A stretch of 64,000 bases of DNA. Origin: Prunella strophiata. Lineage: Eukaryota; Chordata; Aves; Passeriformes; Prunellidae. This document shows positions 1 through 11,440 of the stretch, in pieces (position 1 is the first letter of the stretch; each line of letters starts with the position of its first letter). Under the pieces are notes generated by a model, which saw only the letters and a list, made by a program, of their open reading frames with translations, made no database searches and was not told the origin of the DNA. The stretch is from the NCBI GenBank assembly GCA_036583965.1, contig JAZBQD010000015.1, forward strand, positions 86,306,809-86,370,808. Reading direction: 5' to 3'. The position numbers were made by a program, and so were the translations under genes.

Positions 1-3000
1 ATTCAGAACAGAAGAGGTCCCACGGTCACTCCACAAAAACAATTACACTACTTATTTCACTCCATCCCTTGCCCGAAATTCACAAGCCTCACAGTTTCAG
101 CGCAGTCAATCTCACTCTGCCCCGGGGCTATGAGCCACATGAAAATATGTGGTGCTGTGTTTATAAATCTAATCAAAAATAGAAACAGTAGACAAGCACA
201 ATGAGGTCCTACTATGGATCATGGGAATTCTCTAAATTCTGAAGGCACTTTTGTTTAACTTCTGTGGGCCTTCTCCTACCATTACATTGTCTGGTACTCT
301 CGTTAATCATCTCCTTGACTTGTCAATGCTATAAAGGAGCCTATGCGTCTGCTGACTTCCCTCCCATCACACTACAAATAATATTATGAAATAGCAATGC
401 AAGGAATAGTCCCTTTAACTTTTCTCTTTGGAAAGCATGGCTTTTTCTTCACTTACCTCTTTCTCCATGCCAGCCTGCCCTTTCTCAGACCTGCAGCAAA
501 AAATGCTTCCTCCTGCAACAAAGGAAAGGCAGTAAATCTGAATTTTCAGTCTGCAGTTCTTAATACGACTAGGTTTAACACCCAGACTTGCAGAGTACCA
601 GCCCATAAACCTGCTGGGATGGGGGGTGGGGGGGGGTTGTCTTTCCTCATGCCATCCTTTCTCTGATCTTGTGAAAGAGCAAAGGGATGATATAGTGCTG
701 CTCTTCCATTTCTTTTTTGAAAACAAATTTGTATCAGATCATTTAAAAAAAAGCCTGCTAACAAACATAAACAAAAAACCATAATTTAAGATCAGATGAA
801 GCAATGCCAACAAAAACCTAGTTTTAAATGGAAGGAGGCCAGAAGTAGATAATTTCTACCACAAAAGAGTAACTAGTAACATGACACAGCGTTTGCTGTA
901 GAATACACCTTACCTGAAGACTACAGTACCAAAGCTGTCAAACACAGGAATGCTTCTGTAATCTGGCATTTACATGGGCCCCACTTGTGCCTCATTTCCT
1001 ATGCTGGGATTTCCATTGAAAGGATGAAAATTTTCCTCTACTTTGAGGTTATAATTAAGCAAATATACAATAACGTCACAATTTATATATCACATAAGCA
1101 AAAAGGCCTCCATTTTACACCAGCTTTTATTTTATATTTTATACCAGCTACTTGTGTCTCTAGGTGGGAATAAAATTTATTCATTCAAAATGACTAGACA
1201 AGTTGCCCCTGTGCCCACTGAAATCAATGGCAAAACTCAGTCTGACTCCACAGTTGCAGAACCTGACCCACAATGAATAACAAGCTTCTTCCTTGGCCAG
1301 ATTTTCCCTTGTGCAAACACACTTTCAGGTTATTTTGCTGAGCCTGAAAACAAAACGAGACTTTGAACAATTAAAAATATCCCTTCAGAGTCCCACAGAA
1401 GCCTTAGGTGACCTTCTGGGTCAGAAGATGCCCTGTACAAAGTACATGTTTGAGGAAACTCTCTCTCCTGAGGGCACCAGGCAAAGAAGTGTCTAATTCT
1501 GAGTATGTGCTGAGATTTCATTGAAATCAATACAATGGACAGTGGACAGGGCCACAAATACTCCATGGAAAAAGGCTGCATTGTCACTCCAGTTTCTCAC
1601 TAATGAATAAAGGGCTGAGCTTTTGCCCGGGCCTTGCTGATGCTGAGAGCCTGCTGACCTTTGCCATCACTCCTTGATTTCAGTGTCCTTCTTGGGGTGC
1701 CAAGGCCATCGAAGCGATGCTGGGGGCTGTGAATCCAGCAGCTCCTGCTCCTCTTAGAGCCAGCCCCTGCACCACAGCCCAGAGCTGTTGCAAAGCTCTC
1801 TACTCCAGGGCACCATGCAATATTGAAAATAAAGCCCCAGCAAAACCCTGAAGATGGGCTCAAGTCATGTGTCTGGTCAACAAACAACCCCAGCCCCAAA
1901 TCCAAAATCTGGGATGGGTTTTTAGGACAAGGTAGTATCTGCCCTTCTTTTCCAGCTACTGGAACTGTACATCCACTGAATGCAACAGGAAACTTGTTTC
2001 AAGCCCAATGGCATGGCATATGGCTTGTTACAACTCAAAGGGGGACAGCAAAAAAGAACCACCTGCACGAACCAAAATCAACAAAGGCTTGAAAGGGCTC
2101 CTTTCCTCTTCAAAGTGGAATGGTGAGAAGCTGCCAGCAGAAGAGAAGTGATCAAGACATAAACTGTGAATGCAACATTTTCATCCATGGTCAACATCTG
2201 TGTGTTGTAGAAGAGCCAAAGATGCAGCAATAAGGACTTGTGAAGCCACAACAGTCCAGGAATCCAAACATTAATGGGAATACTTGGAGTTTCATCTTTA
2301 AAAACATGATTGATGAAATAAGAACAGCAAAGGCAAAGATACAAACAATGAGTTCAGAAGAGACATTAATAACATTTAGGGTCTAAATCCTGATTTTCTT
2401 AGAGTTCGAGAACTTCCTATTATTTGGGTTTTCCAGGAAAATTTTTGTTTGTTTGCTTTGGTGGGGGACACTTTATTTTTTATTTTTTTTTTTAAATGAA
2501 GGTGTTGGACATTGCTTTTCCTTTTTTCTTTATAGTACCCAACATGCAACACATTCAACACTGTATCAACTGATGCTGACTGTGCCCTTAGTTAACCTCA
2601 CCAGCCTATTTTATTTAGCTGGATAACAGCTGAATCATTAGCATTAAACTAGCTTGCAATCCTGAAAGAATACAGCAAAAACAGAGTACATGACCTTCTC
2701 AGCAATCAAAACACAACATAAAAAGTATCTGAGATCCAACCAGGTATTTTATTTCATACCCAGCTGATGCATTTTGCACAAATTAGGGATGGACTTCAGT
2801 TATTTTTATGTCCATTTGTAGTGAAATGACAAAGCAAAACAATTACTTAGAAGTTCTTAAACTGGACACTCCATCTTGCTTTCTAATTTTGCACCCAATT
2901 ATGCTTTTTTTTTCCACAAGAGGGAAAACTATAAATAGTAGATTAAATATGCAAGATATATTAATGACTTTCTGCAGTGAAAGTTATGTACTTTTTAAAA

Positions 3001-4088
3001 CAAAAATGGAGGAATTACAGAGATGCACAAAAACACTCTTTTAGCACCACAACCCTATTAACAGGCTCCCATCACCAGCTACAGGTCTGGGAGAGATCAA
3101 AACACACTTTTCCACTGGAGCATGCTCAGGTATCTATTTCTCACAACAGTTGATATTTTATGCTGTATCAGCCACTAGAAATCACCTGCACCAGTGTACA
3201 ACCAGGGTCTTACAAACACAGCCATAAAATGTACGGTTTTCACCACGCTGCCACACAGAAGGAAAGAACCCTCCTGTTGGTAGCTGTGCACCCAGGATCT
3301 CCCCAAGGTGCACCCCAAACTCAGGCACATTATCACTGTCCAAGGAGAGCAATGCCCAGCCCAGCTGAGGTGTTGGAGGAGAAACAGCAGGTTCACAGCA
3401 GGAGCAGCAAAGCAACAGTTTGTCATGGCAGGGGCTGCCCTCACTCCTCCCTTCACCTGGGGCACCATTTATCACATGCTAAGAAGCAGAGCTGTGGGAT
3501 CCCTGTGCTACAATACCGGCAGCAACCACTGAGTAAATGATAACCCTAACAACCCCGCTTGTAATTCCCTTTGGACTCTCTCATAAATACCAGGTAGCCA
3601 GCCTTGGTCTTTAAGAAATATTTCTTCAGGGGAAAATTGCACCTCCAGTGAAGAGAATCCATCAGTCACTTAAATTCAGCAGGACTGACCTTTGAAGCCA
3701 AAAGCACTGTGCTTATCCTCCTTTAATCATCAATTTTGGGAGCAGGTCCTTCAAAGTAATTTCAGATCCATGCTATATTTTTTTCTTTTTAATTTTTTTT
3801 CTTTTTTTTTTTAATTTATAAAGAAAGGAGCTTACTGCAATATGTCTTTACAAAGATTATTAACACACTCAAAATTAGGCTCACATTCAGTTCATTCACT
3901 TGATAGGTTGTGATGTTCCTAGCCTTTTTCTGTGTGCCTGAAAAGATGGATAGATACATGATTTTTCTAATGATAAACCTCAGCAGGCAGCTAAGCACCA
4001 CTCAGCTGCTCACTCACTCTCAGTGGAATAAGAGTGAGAATCAGAAGGATAAAAGTGCAAAAACTCATGGGTTTAGATACAGAAAGTT
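1..4088. other. Unique non-coding DNA
   Basis: No coding region, RNA gene or recognisable transposon was seen here. Reading frames are short and broken on both strands. The stretch holds a G-rich run at about 619-637, a T-rich run at 2473-2494 and a longer T-rich run at 3777-3818. The part from about 1620 to 1960 is somewhat richer in G and C, but shows no splice-flanked frame I could defend. A diverged ancient repeat could be hidden here without being visible by eye. Confidence 0.6.
3777..3818. repeat. T-rich low-complexity tract
   Basis: A run made almost only of T with a few A and C interruptions. It reads as poly-A on the minus strand. It lies about 270 bases from the 3' end of the CR1 copy at 4089 and is not a CR1 tail, because avian CR1 ends in short ATTCTRTG-type repeats and not in poly-A. 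Confidence 0.8.
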
Positions 4089-4713
4089 TAGAACCATAGA
4101 CTGATTTGAGTTGGTAAGGACCTTAAAAATCAACCAGTTCCAATCCTCCTGCCATGGGCAGGGACAGCTTCCACTAGACCAGATTGCTCAAAGCCCCATC
4201 CAACCTGGCCTTGAACACTGCCAGGGATGAAGCATCCACATCTTCTCTGGGCAACTCATCAGCCTCCAGTAAAGAATTTCTCCCTAATATTGAACCTAAA
4301 CCTAATCTCTTTTAATTTGAAGCCATTCCCTTTTGTCCTGTCACTATGTGCTCTTGTAAAAAAAGTCTTTCTCCATCATTCTTGTAGGCTCTATTCAGTA
4401 CTGAAGGTCATGATTCAATTATCCTGAAGCCTTCTCTTTTCCAGGCTGAACAATCCCAGTTGCCTTAGCCTTTCCTCATAGGAAAAGTTCTCCATCCCTC
4501 TGACCATCTTGGTGGCCCTGCTCTGGATTTGCTCTGACAGGTCCATGTCCTTCTTCCTGTGCTCAGGACCTCAGAGCTGGATGCAGCACTGCAGGTGGGG
4601 TCTCACCAGAGCAGAACAGAGTGCTAGAATCACTTCCCTTGCTCTGCTGGCCATGCTGCTTTTGATGCAGCCCAGGATATGGCTGGCCTTTGGAGCTGCC
4701 AGAGTTTATTTCT
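4089..4713 (-). mobile_element. CR1 LINE, 5'-truncated copy (A)
   Basis: This is the 3' part of a chicken-repeat-1 non-LTR retrotransposon on the minus strand. Its 3' end is at the left, where the complement of the CR1 terminus (a decayed CATAGA...TTTGAGTTGG...AAGGACC block) is visible at 4093-4125. In the sense direction it translates piecewise to the end of ORF2, the endonuclease/reverse-transcriptase protein. Recognisable pieces are [27 protein letters not shown] (about 4440-4520) and GNGFKLK-like sequence (about 4310-4335). Frameshifts and stops break the frame, so it is dead. CR1 copies are normally truncated at the 5' end during target-primed reverse transcription, which fits the length of about 620 bp. 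The right end abuts an LTR at 4714. Confidence 0.92.
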
Positions 4714-5165
4714 TTAAACAAGGGGGGAAAAAAGAACAGGGAGTAGGGAGGGAACCACAAGTAAACAGTGATGCAAAAGAAAACAATTGCTCACCACCAA
4801 CTGACTGATGTCCAGCCAGTCCCCAAACACCTTTCACCCACTCCCCTCACACTCCATTTTATTGCTGGACATGACATCATATGTTATGGAATATCCCTTT
4901 GGTCAAATGGGGTCAGCTGTCCCAACTTCTTCCCCTCCCAACCTCTTGCACAGCCCCAGCCCACTCACTGATGGGGTGATGTGAGAAACAGAAAAGGTTT
5001 TGACACTCTGTAAGCATTGTTCACAATAGGTAAAATATCCCCATGTTATCAACACTGCTATAACAAACCCAAAACACAGCCCTACTATGACAAAATTTTG
5101 TCTCAGCCCAAACCAGCAATTCCTGTGGAAGCTGGAAATACCAAAATTTAGGTTTTGTGCCACCT
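4714..5165 (-). mobile_element. Solo LTR of an avian endogenous retrovirus (copy 1)
   Basis: A block of about 450 bp that shares order and sequence with the LTR at 10865-11440, including a perfect 19-base match (4887-4905 against 11193-11211) followed by GGGGTCAGCTGTCC. The right part, with the AACACAGCCC...CTACTATGA segment, also matches in order. By comparison with the LTR family as I know it from bird genomes, the element reads on the minus strand: the U3 end lies near 5165, and the promoter-proximal part is near 4860-4880. A decayed cAMP-response-like octamer, TGACATCA, lies at 4872-4879. No gag, pol or env frame is attached, so it is a solo LTR. The exact ends are uncertain by tens of bases, and the family name was not verified. 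Confidence 0.75.
4872..4879. promoter_or_regulatory. Decayed CRE-like octamer in LTR copy 1
   Basis: TGACATCA differs from the palindromic CRE (TGACGTCA) by one CpG-to-CpA change, the typical product of methyl-CpG decay. It sits just upstream, in LTR sense, of an AT-rich AATAAAAT stretch that may be the remnant of the TATA region. The corresponding place in copy 2 (about 11177-11184) has decayed further. Confidence 0.35.
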
Positions 5166-6360
5166 ACTTCCAGTATTCCCATTTCCCATCAAATGGAAAG
5201 CACCACACATAAATGTTGACCACACTGCTTCAGAGCCTGGCTTCTGGATGACAATCTCCTGATGAAGTCCCAGGGCTCATGTTTAAGAGTACTGAAATTT
5301 TTAGTGATCTTACCTGACAGCCCCTACTGAGGGAGGAACAAAACCAGCCCCAGCCTGGACAAAAGGCTTTCCAGAATGGGATGAAAAGCTCCCAGTCTTC
5401 CTTGCCAGGCCTTTTTTGTTTTGTTTTGTTTTATTTTGCACAGCTGACCACTGCAAGACTTGGAGACACTTCAAATTAAGATGATAGCAGGCAGCAGGAT
5501 TGAGGGACATAGCACAGTAAGAAAATCATGCTTTTCATGGTCATGGTCAAGCCAAAAATTCTTTTTCCTCCAGTTTTCCACTTGTAAAACAGGCACAGTA
5601 ATACTCCTCATTACCTTCATGATTCTACCAGCCACAGCAGAATCTGCACACCACTCTGGATGCAATATCATGGTATCAGGAACCTCAGCATTGCCACTGC
5701 CCTGAACTTCCCTTCCCACCCACATCCCAGCTCTTAACCAGCAAAAAGGAAAAAAAAAAAAAAAGATTCTTCTCTTTTTGTTACAGAAAGTTTTTTGACT
5801 TGTAATTCTTAAATTACATAGCCTTCACATTACAGAAAAATGTTAGTTAGAAGTACTGAGCTGCACATGAAATCCTGAAAAAAATAATATATGCTTCAGA
5901 AACAAAACCAGTGAATGATTTTGCTTGTGAAGAAACAGCATTGCAAACCCTAAACAGACATCATATGCAAAGTTAAATAAGAAAATCTAGGTATAAAATA
6001 CTTATTATCAGTCAACATTTGTGGCAACAGACACAACTTCTTTTTAAAAGTGTTTCAGAATTTCCTCCCTAATTTATTTTCAGGGAACAAGTAGTTCATT
6101 TTCTGGCTGTATTTAGTATTTGCCATAGAGTTTAGTACTTCCTCATGAATGTACTACTTTTTATTTTCTGGTTACCACCACTACTACTACAGAGAAAAGC
6201 AAACCAATCAGAAGTTATTTTTATGCACCCTGCAGTTTGGGAAATCAGCCTACAATGATTGGAGCATTGTTTTCCAAGAAAGTTTCACTGTAAATAGCCC
6301 AATCTGCACTAGGAAAAATTCAGTTTTGTTGTTCAGCTTGTCCAAAGATCAAAATTTCAA

Positions 6361-6376
6361 ATATATATATATATAT
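6361..6376. repeat. (AT)8 microsatellite
   Basis: Eight uninterrupted AT units in an AT-rich context. Such loci are commonly length-polymorphic. Confidence 0.9.
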
Positions 6377-7867
6377 GAAAGTGTAATGTTAAAGGGTTTT
6401 CTCTCTGAATTAAGCAAGAGTATAAGCAAGGACTCACTGGAAAATACAGAAAAATGCTTCTTGTAAAAGTTGCACTTGTTACACACATCACTTCAGATAT
6501 CAATACTGTTGCTAATAGATTCAGGAGAGTTTTCTTTCAGTCAAAGAGACAGAAATCATACTGTATGAGCAGTCCCAGAAGGAATACCTCTAGTTGTTCA
6601 AAACATATTTCACTTGCCTCTGGCAGGAGTTTCCGGATTAGTGTCATATACGTGTCAACATGAAACAACATAGGCTGCTTGTTCATACATTCCCATTAGT
6701 CCCCCTTATATCAGCCTATATGCCAGCTGACACTGACTATACATATACATCAATATATTCAACCCAGTGAGTGCACTCCTCTGCCAGGCACTTGTTAATG
6801 AGACATAAGCACCAAGTACGAGTGAGGGGAAACTGAGGCAGGGGCATAAATTAGACAGAGAATTAGGAATTAGGTATGCATTTCTAATTTGCATACCACT
6901 AATTAGAAATGGCAGTGTATAAAGACATACTTTGACTAATAAGCAGAGCTGCAGCTTGATTTTTAAGACCCAGTTAGCTGATAAGACCTAGACACACACA
7001 GTTCAAAGTCTGTAATGGTTTCCATTAATAGCAGGAAAATTGTGCCTGGCATGTTTTAAACTTGGTAACTTCAGCCAGCACAGTTAGGTGTGAAGTTTTT
7101 TTGTCCCAGCCAGGAAATCAGCAATTGAAATTCTGACTCCAAGATTTGAATTCTTGGACCAAATCTCCCTTTGAAATAAATGCTAGTGATGTTTCATTTA
7201 TTGCATGTGAAAAACAGTTACCTCAGGACCTTGAACAAGCAAAGAATCGTCAAACATGACTGCTTCTGAATTCCTGCATTTTGGGATACATGGCACATCC
7301 AATAGGCCCAAAGCTGTTTTCTAACCAATGGAGAAGCTGTAAAACTTCTGCATGACTTCCTCTAGTAGAGTAGAAGAATCAGCAGCAATCCCATGAAAAA
7401 GTCTCCTTGGTGATGCAGCAGCTTAATAAATTCCTGCTGTCTGCCCCCTTCTTCTCTCCAGCCATTCACTCCTGTCCTTGGAAAGCAGCTCACTGAAGTC
7501 TCACTGGGCTGCATTTACTGTAGATCTAAGCCAGATTAAAAATATCTGTCCCCAAAACACCTCCTTTTTTTATTATTTACCTTGAACAATTTCACTGGTC
7601 CTGCCCTTGGTTCTGCCACTACAGCCAGGGCACAACAAACTCCATCAAGGAAAAAGATTATCCTTAAGTGAGCTTTCCCATCAGAGAAAACATATCTTAA
7701 AACTAGACCCCCCCACAATGATATTAGAGTTTAGAATAATTACATAAACTAAGATTCTGAAAATATTTGTGTCTCCTCCACCAGCAGGACAAAGTGAAAA
7801 ACTACACTGATGGATATTGAGACCTAGAATAGAATCTAATCGCGTGTTGCAATAGTTACAGCTAACT

Positions 7868-7930
7868 AAAACAAAAGAAAACCAAAACAAATAAACAAAC
7901 AACAACAGAAACAAAACCAAAAAAAACTTC
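7868..7930. repeat. A-rich (CAAA)n-like low complexity
   Basis: Imperfect AAAC/AAAAC repeats running for about 60 bases. This may be the decayed tail of an old retrocopy, but no body is recognisable on either side. Confidence 0.6.
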
Positions 7931-10864
7931 AATGAGGTAGCATCCAGCAATGATCTGAGGATTTAGAAACAGGAAGGAGACACATTGCTCTGTGCAGCAA
8001 TCCAGCACACACCCAGAGAGGATGCCCACACATTTTGTGTGTGTGTCTTCTCACCTGTCCACTGCCTTGGAGAAGAGCAGGGCAGCTCCTACCTCCTTCC
8101 CACCCATTTGGGTATAACTTGATGCCCCACACCTACTTCTCCAGTTTGGGATTGGTGCAGTCTGGAAGTTAAAGAAGCAATGAATTTGCCTTTCCACACA
8201 GGGTCATCAAAAGCTTAAAGACCAGTGGAGTTTTTTGAGGTTTTATTGGCATACTAACATTTTGATAATCTGTCTTGGAAGAGACAGTTTCACTTGACAA
8301 ATGAATAAGTTGAGCCAGAGGAAGATGTTTTCTGAGCATTACTTGCCGTGTTAGGAGAATAAGTGAGGTTTGGATTTCTTGCCTTTTACTATCTTGGGTC
8401 GCACCTGATCTGAAAATAGACTTTAATACTGCATTTGTCACTACTTCAGAAAAGGGTTTGAAGAGCAATGCTACAAAGCATGTCATTTACTCATTTAAGA
8501 CACTACAGTCTATAGTTTCATTGATTGCCTAGTTAGGATTTGGTTTGGACAATTAGTAGAATTTAAAAGCATCTTACATATTGAGTGGAAGACATTAAAT
8601 GAGGAGGAAGTTGGTAATTTATAGGTCTCAATCCTGAAAAGCATTTATGCACACACTTTCTATTGCATGAATTACTTTATTGAAACCAGCAGACTAATGT
8701 ATAAGCTCACTCCCAACTGAGAACATTTGTAGTAAGAGAATGTGTGAAAAATTTTACAGAACTGAAAAGACATGATTACACTTCATTTTTTTCTGACCCC
8801 TCATCCTTTCTTCTCACTCCCTCCCTTATATACCAAGTTAAGGACTAAAGGAACTCATTCTAACATCTTCTCAGTGATTTCAGGTTGGTATAATTTTACT
8901 GATTTGAGAGAATTATTCCTCATTTGATGAAGATGAAAACAGTTTCAGATACTTACTGCTGATCAGTCACACATAAGATAGCCCAAATACTAAGCTCTTT
9001 CTCACTGGAAATTTCAACATGTTTTTTTCATACCCTAATAAATGGAGGGTTTTCTCATGCAAATTTTAACAGCAGATAATATAGAGTTAAAAAGGGATGA
9101 CATGATATAACATGAGATTGTATTTAGTTTATTGTCACCTTAATTCATTCCTATTCATTTATTGACCAGGGGTTAACTACTTAACAGAACCCAAAAATTA
9201 AAATTGATAGATGAAAAATCCTTCCCAGTTGTCATTTGCTACTGCTTTTTCTTCAAGTGAAACCTGTGCTGGCCTGGTTTACTATCCTACTCAAAACAGG
9301 GTCCACAGATTGCTAAGTGGAGAAGCAGTAACTTCCAGCTATTAATGAGTAGCAACTTTTGAGACCAGACTGATTTTGTCACTGCAGACTGTCCCACTGC
9401 AGCCTACATGGTGCTGTGCAGAAGTCAAATAAGGCACAGAGCTCACTGGAATCAATGAGGAGACTACCACTGGGTCTGGAAAACTTGAGAGCATGCTGTC
9501 AAGTATACCACACAGTCCCATCCAAAATGTAGGAACATTTAGAAACTTCAGGAAATCCATAGAAGCTTGTAGAAAGAGCAGAAGTGACCTTAGTGAAGTA
9601 CTAATACTCACAGAGATCCATCACAGGTTGGACAGAAATAAACAAGAATTATTTATATAGCATGTTTATTCCAGATGATATTTTCTTGTGGGCTTTTCCC
9701 ATGATAGCTGAAAACATTAAAACTAACATCACTGGTTTACTTCCTTCCCTTTAAATCAATTCACCTCCTAAACTGCTAACACCAAAATTAAATGAGAATT
9801 TGCATAAGGTCATGTTAAACTCTTGCAAAATCAATCTCTCCCTCAGACTTCAAGAGATTATTGAAAGGGCTAACACAGCCCTGATCTGCAAGTGAAGTGG
9901 GTGATTCTGCACAGTGACACCTTGCCTCTTCACACCAGGACTTGGAAGAAACCTTCAGGAGATCTTCCATTTTGCTCCATCTGAACCAAACCCATGTTTT
10001 TCCTCTGTACTTGACAGAAAGTATAGAAAGGCAGTAGTAGTAAAATGCAGACTGTAGTGCTCAAAATGCCCCTTTCAGGCCCTGGCTCACTGTTGTGGTC
10101 TTCCTAGTTAAGACTTTTCATGCTGCAAGTGGAAACTGGATTGCAACTGTGGCAACAGTTCATGGCTCTTTGTCTCAGAATGGGTGGATTAATTCTCTTC
10201 TATTTTTGATTCATGAATCATAAATGGATAACATTTCAGTTTGAAGTTATCAATATTCCCATAGCTTAAGTTTAAGCCTTTAAATAGTTACTTCTCACAC
10301 TTTACATTTTGGTGAAGGTAATCTTTAAGGTTAAAAAGAAAATCTTCCTTAAGATTCATAAAGAATGTCCTAAAAAAATCCCTTTTCTTTTCTCCTTTGT
10401 TTCCTATTTCTCCCTTTCTTCCCCCCACCTTTCTAATATCTGAATTAAGAATGTAAAATCTTTCGAGATTTTTGTAGATGCTTCCACAGCAGTAAACAGC
10501 TGGACTAGGAAATATTTTCATGTGTTTAATGAGTGAAGCTTCTGTATCTCTCATATGCATCCCTGCAACTAGTTATTGGGTTACAGTTAATAAAGACCAA
10601 AGAAAACAAAACAAAGATGATCACAGGAGTTTATGCTGCAGTAAGCCTGTGTGTGGGCAAGTCACTCCTCAAGCAAAATCCAGCAGGACTTCCATGAGAT
10701 CTCAAAGGTCCTATGCAATAGCATGACTGCAGGACTCTAGGCTGAATTTAACATGGAGCCCATCCTCTAAATGCCTGGCCACATGCAATTCCTTCAGCCA
10801 TTTAATTGCATCAGATGAATGAATTCTCAATGCCACTTTACATGAATAATAAGGTGTCTTGTAA

Positions 10865-11440
10865 TTTAGCAACAAAGTCCTGCACGGCCACTCTTTCACT
10901 CTGCCACCAGCAGGATCAGGGAGATAATTGGAAGGGCAAAAGGTAGAAAACCCATGGGTTGATATAAAGACAGCTTAATACAGAAAGAAAAAGTAGCTCA
11001 CACCAGCAAAGCAAAACCAGGAATTAATTCACCTCTTCCCATGGGCAGGCAGGTGTTCAGCCCTCTCCAGGAGAGAAGGGTCCCTCACATGTAATGGCTA
11101 CTTGGGAAGATAAACACCATCACTCCAAAGCATCCCCCACTTCCTCCTTCTTCTCCCCAACTTTACATGCATGAGCATGATGCCATATGGTCTGGAATAT
11201 CCCTTTGGTCACTTGGGGTCAGCTGTCCTGGCTGTGTCTCCTGCCAGCTTCCCATTCATCCCCAGTCACCTCAATAGTGTGGCAGTACAAGAAGCAGAAA
11301 AGGCCTTGGCTCTGTGCAAGCTCTGCTCAGCAATAAGAAAAATATCTATATTATCAACTCTGTGTTCAGCATAAACTGCAAACATCCCCATACCAGCCAC
11401 TGTGAAGAAAATTAACTTCCCTCAAACCAAAATCAGCACA
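10865..11440 (-). mobile_element. Solo LTR of an avian endogenous retrovirus (copy 2)
   Basis: A block of about 575 bp that is homologous in its right half to the LTR at 4714-5165 and is in the same orientation. The left end, with GCAACAAAGTCCTGCACGGC and a CACTCTGCC...CAGCAGGATC segment, matches what I know as the 3' end of this bird LTR type read in reverse complement. The right end, with AGAAAATTAACTTCC and AACCAAAATCAGCACA, matches its 5' end. The element therefore reads on the minus strand. It lacks internal retroviral sequence on either side and is best explained as a solo LTR left by recombination. It looks longer than copy 1, and the left parts of the two copies differ, so they are probably different subfamilies. 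Confidence 0.78.

Larger units (their letters stand above)
5166..10864. other. Unique non-coding DNA between the two LTRs
   Basis: No coding region or transposon was recognised. It holds a 15-base poly-A at 5750-5764, an (AT)8 microsatellite at 6361-6376, an A-rich stretch at about 7868-7930 and a short (TG)n at 8036-8046. I searched it for retroviral gag, protease, polymerase or envelope frames, because it is bounded by two LTRs in the same orientation. None is present, so it is not the inside of a provirus. Confidence 0.6.

Noticed and set aside
4563..4760. 65-codon minus-strand frame inside CR1 copy A
   Set aside because: It is out of frame with the CR1 ORF2 remnant and crosses the CR1/LTR junction.
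5166..10864. Interior of a provirus bounded by the two similar LTRs
   Set aside because: No retroviral coding remnants are visible in any frame, and the two LTRs differ in their left halves.
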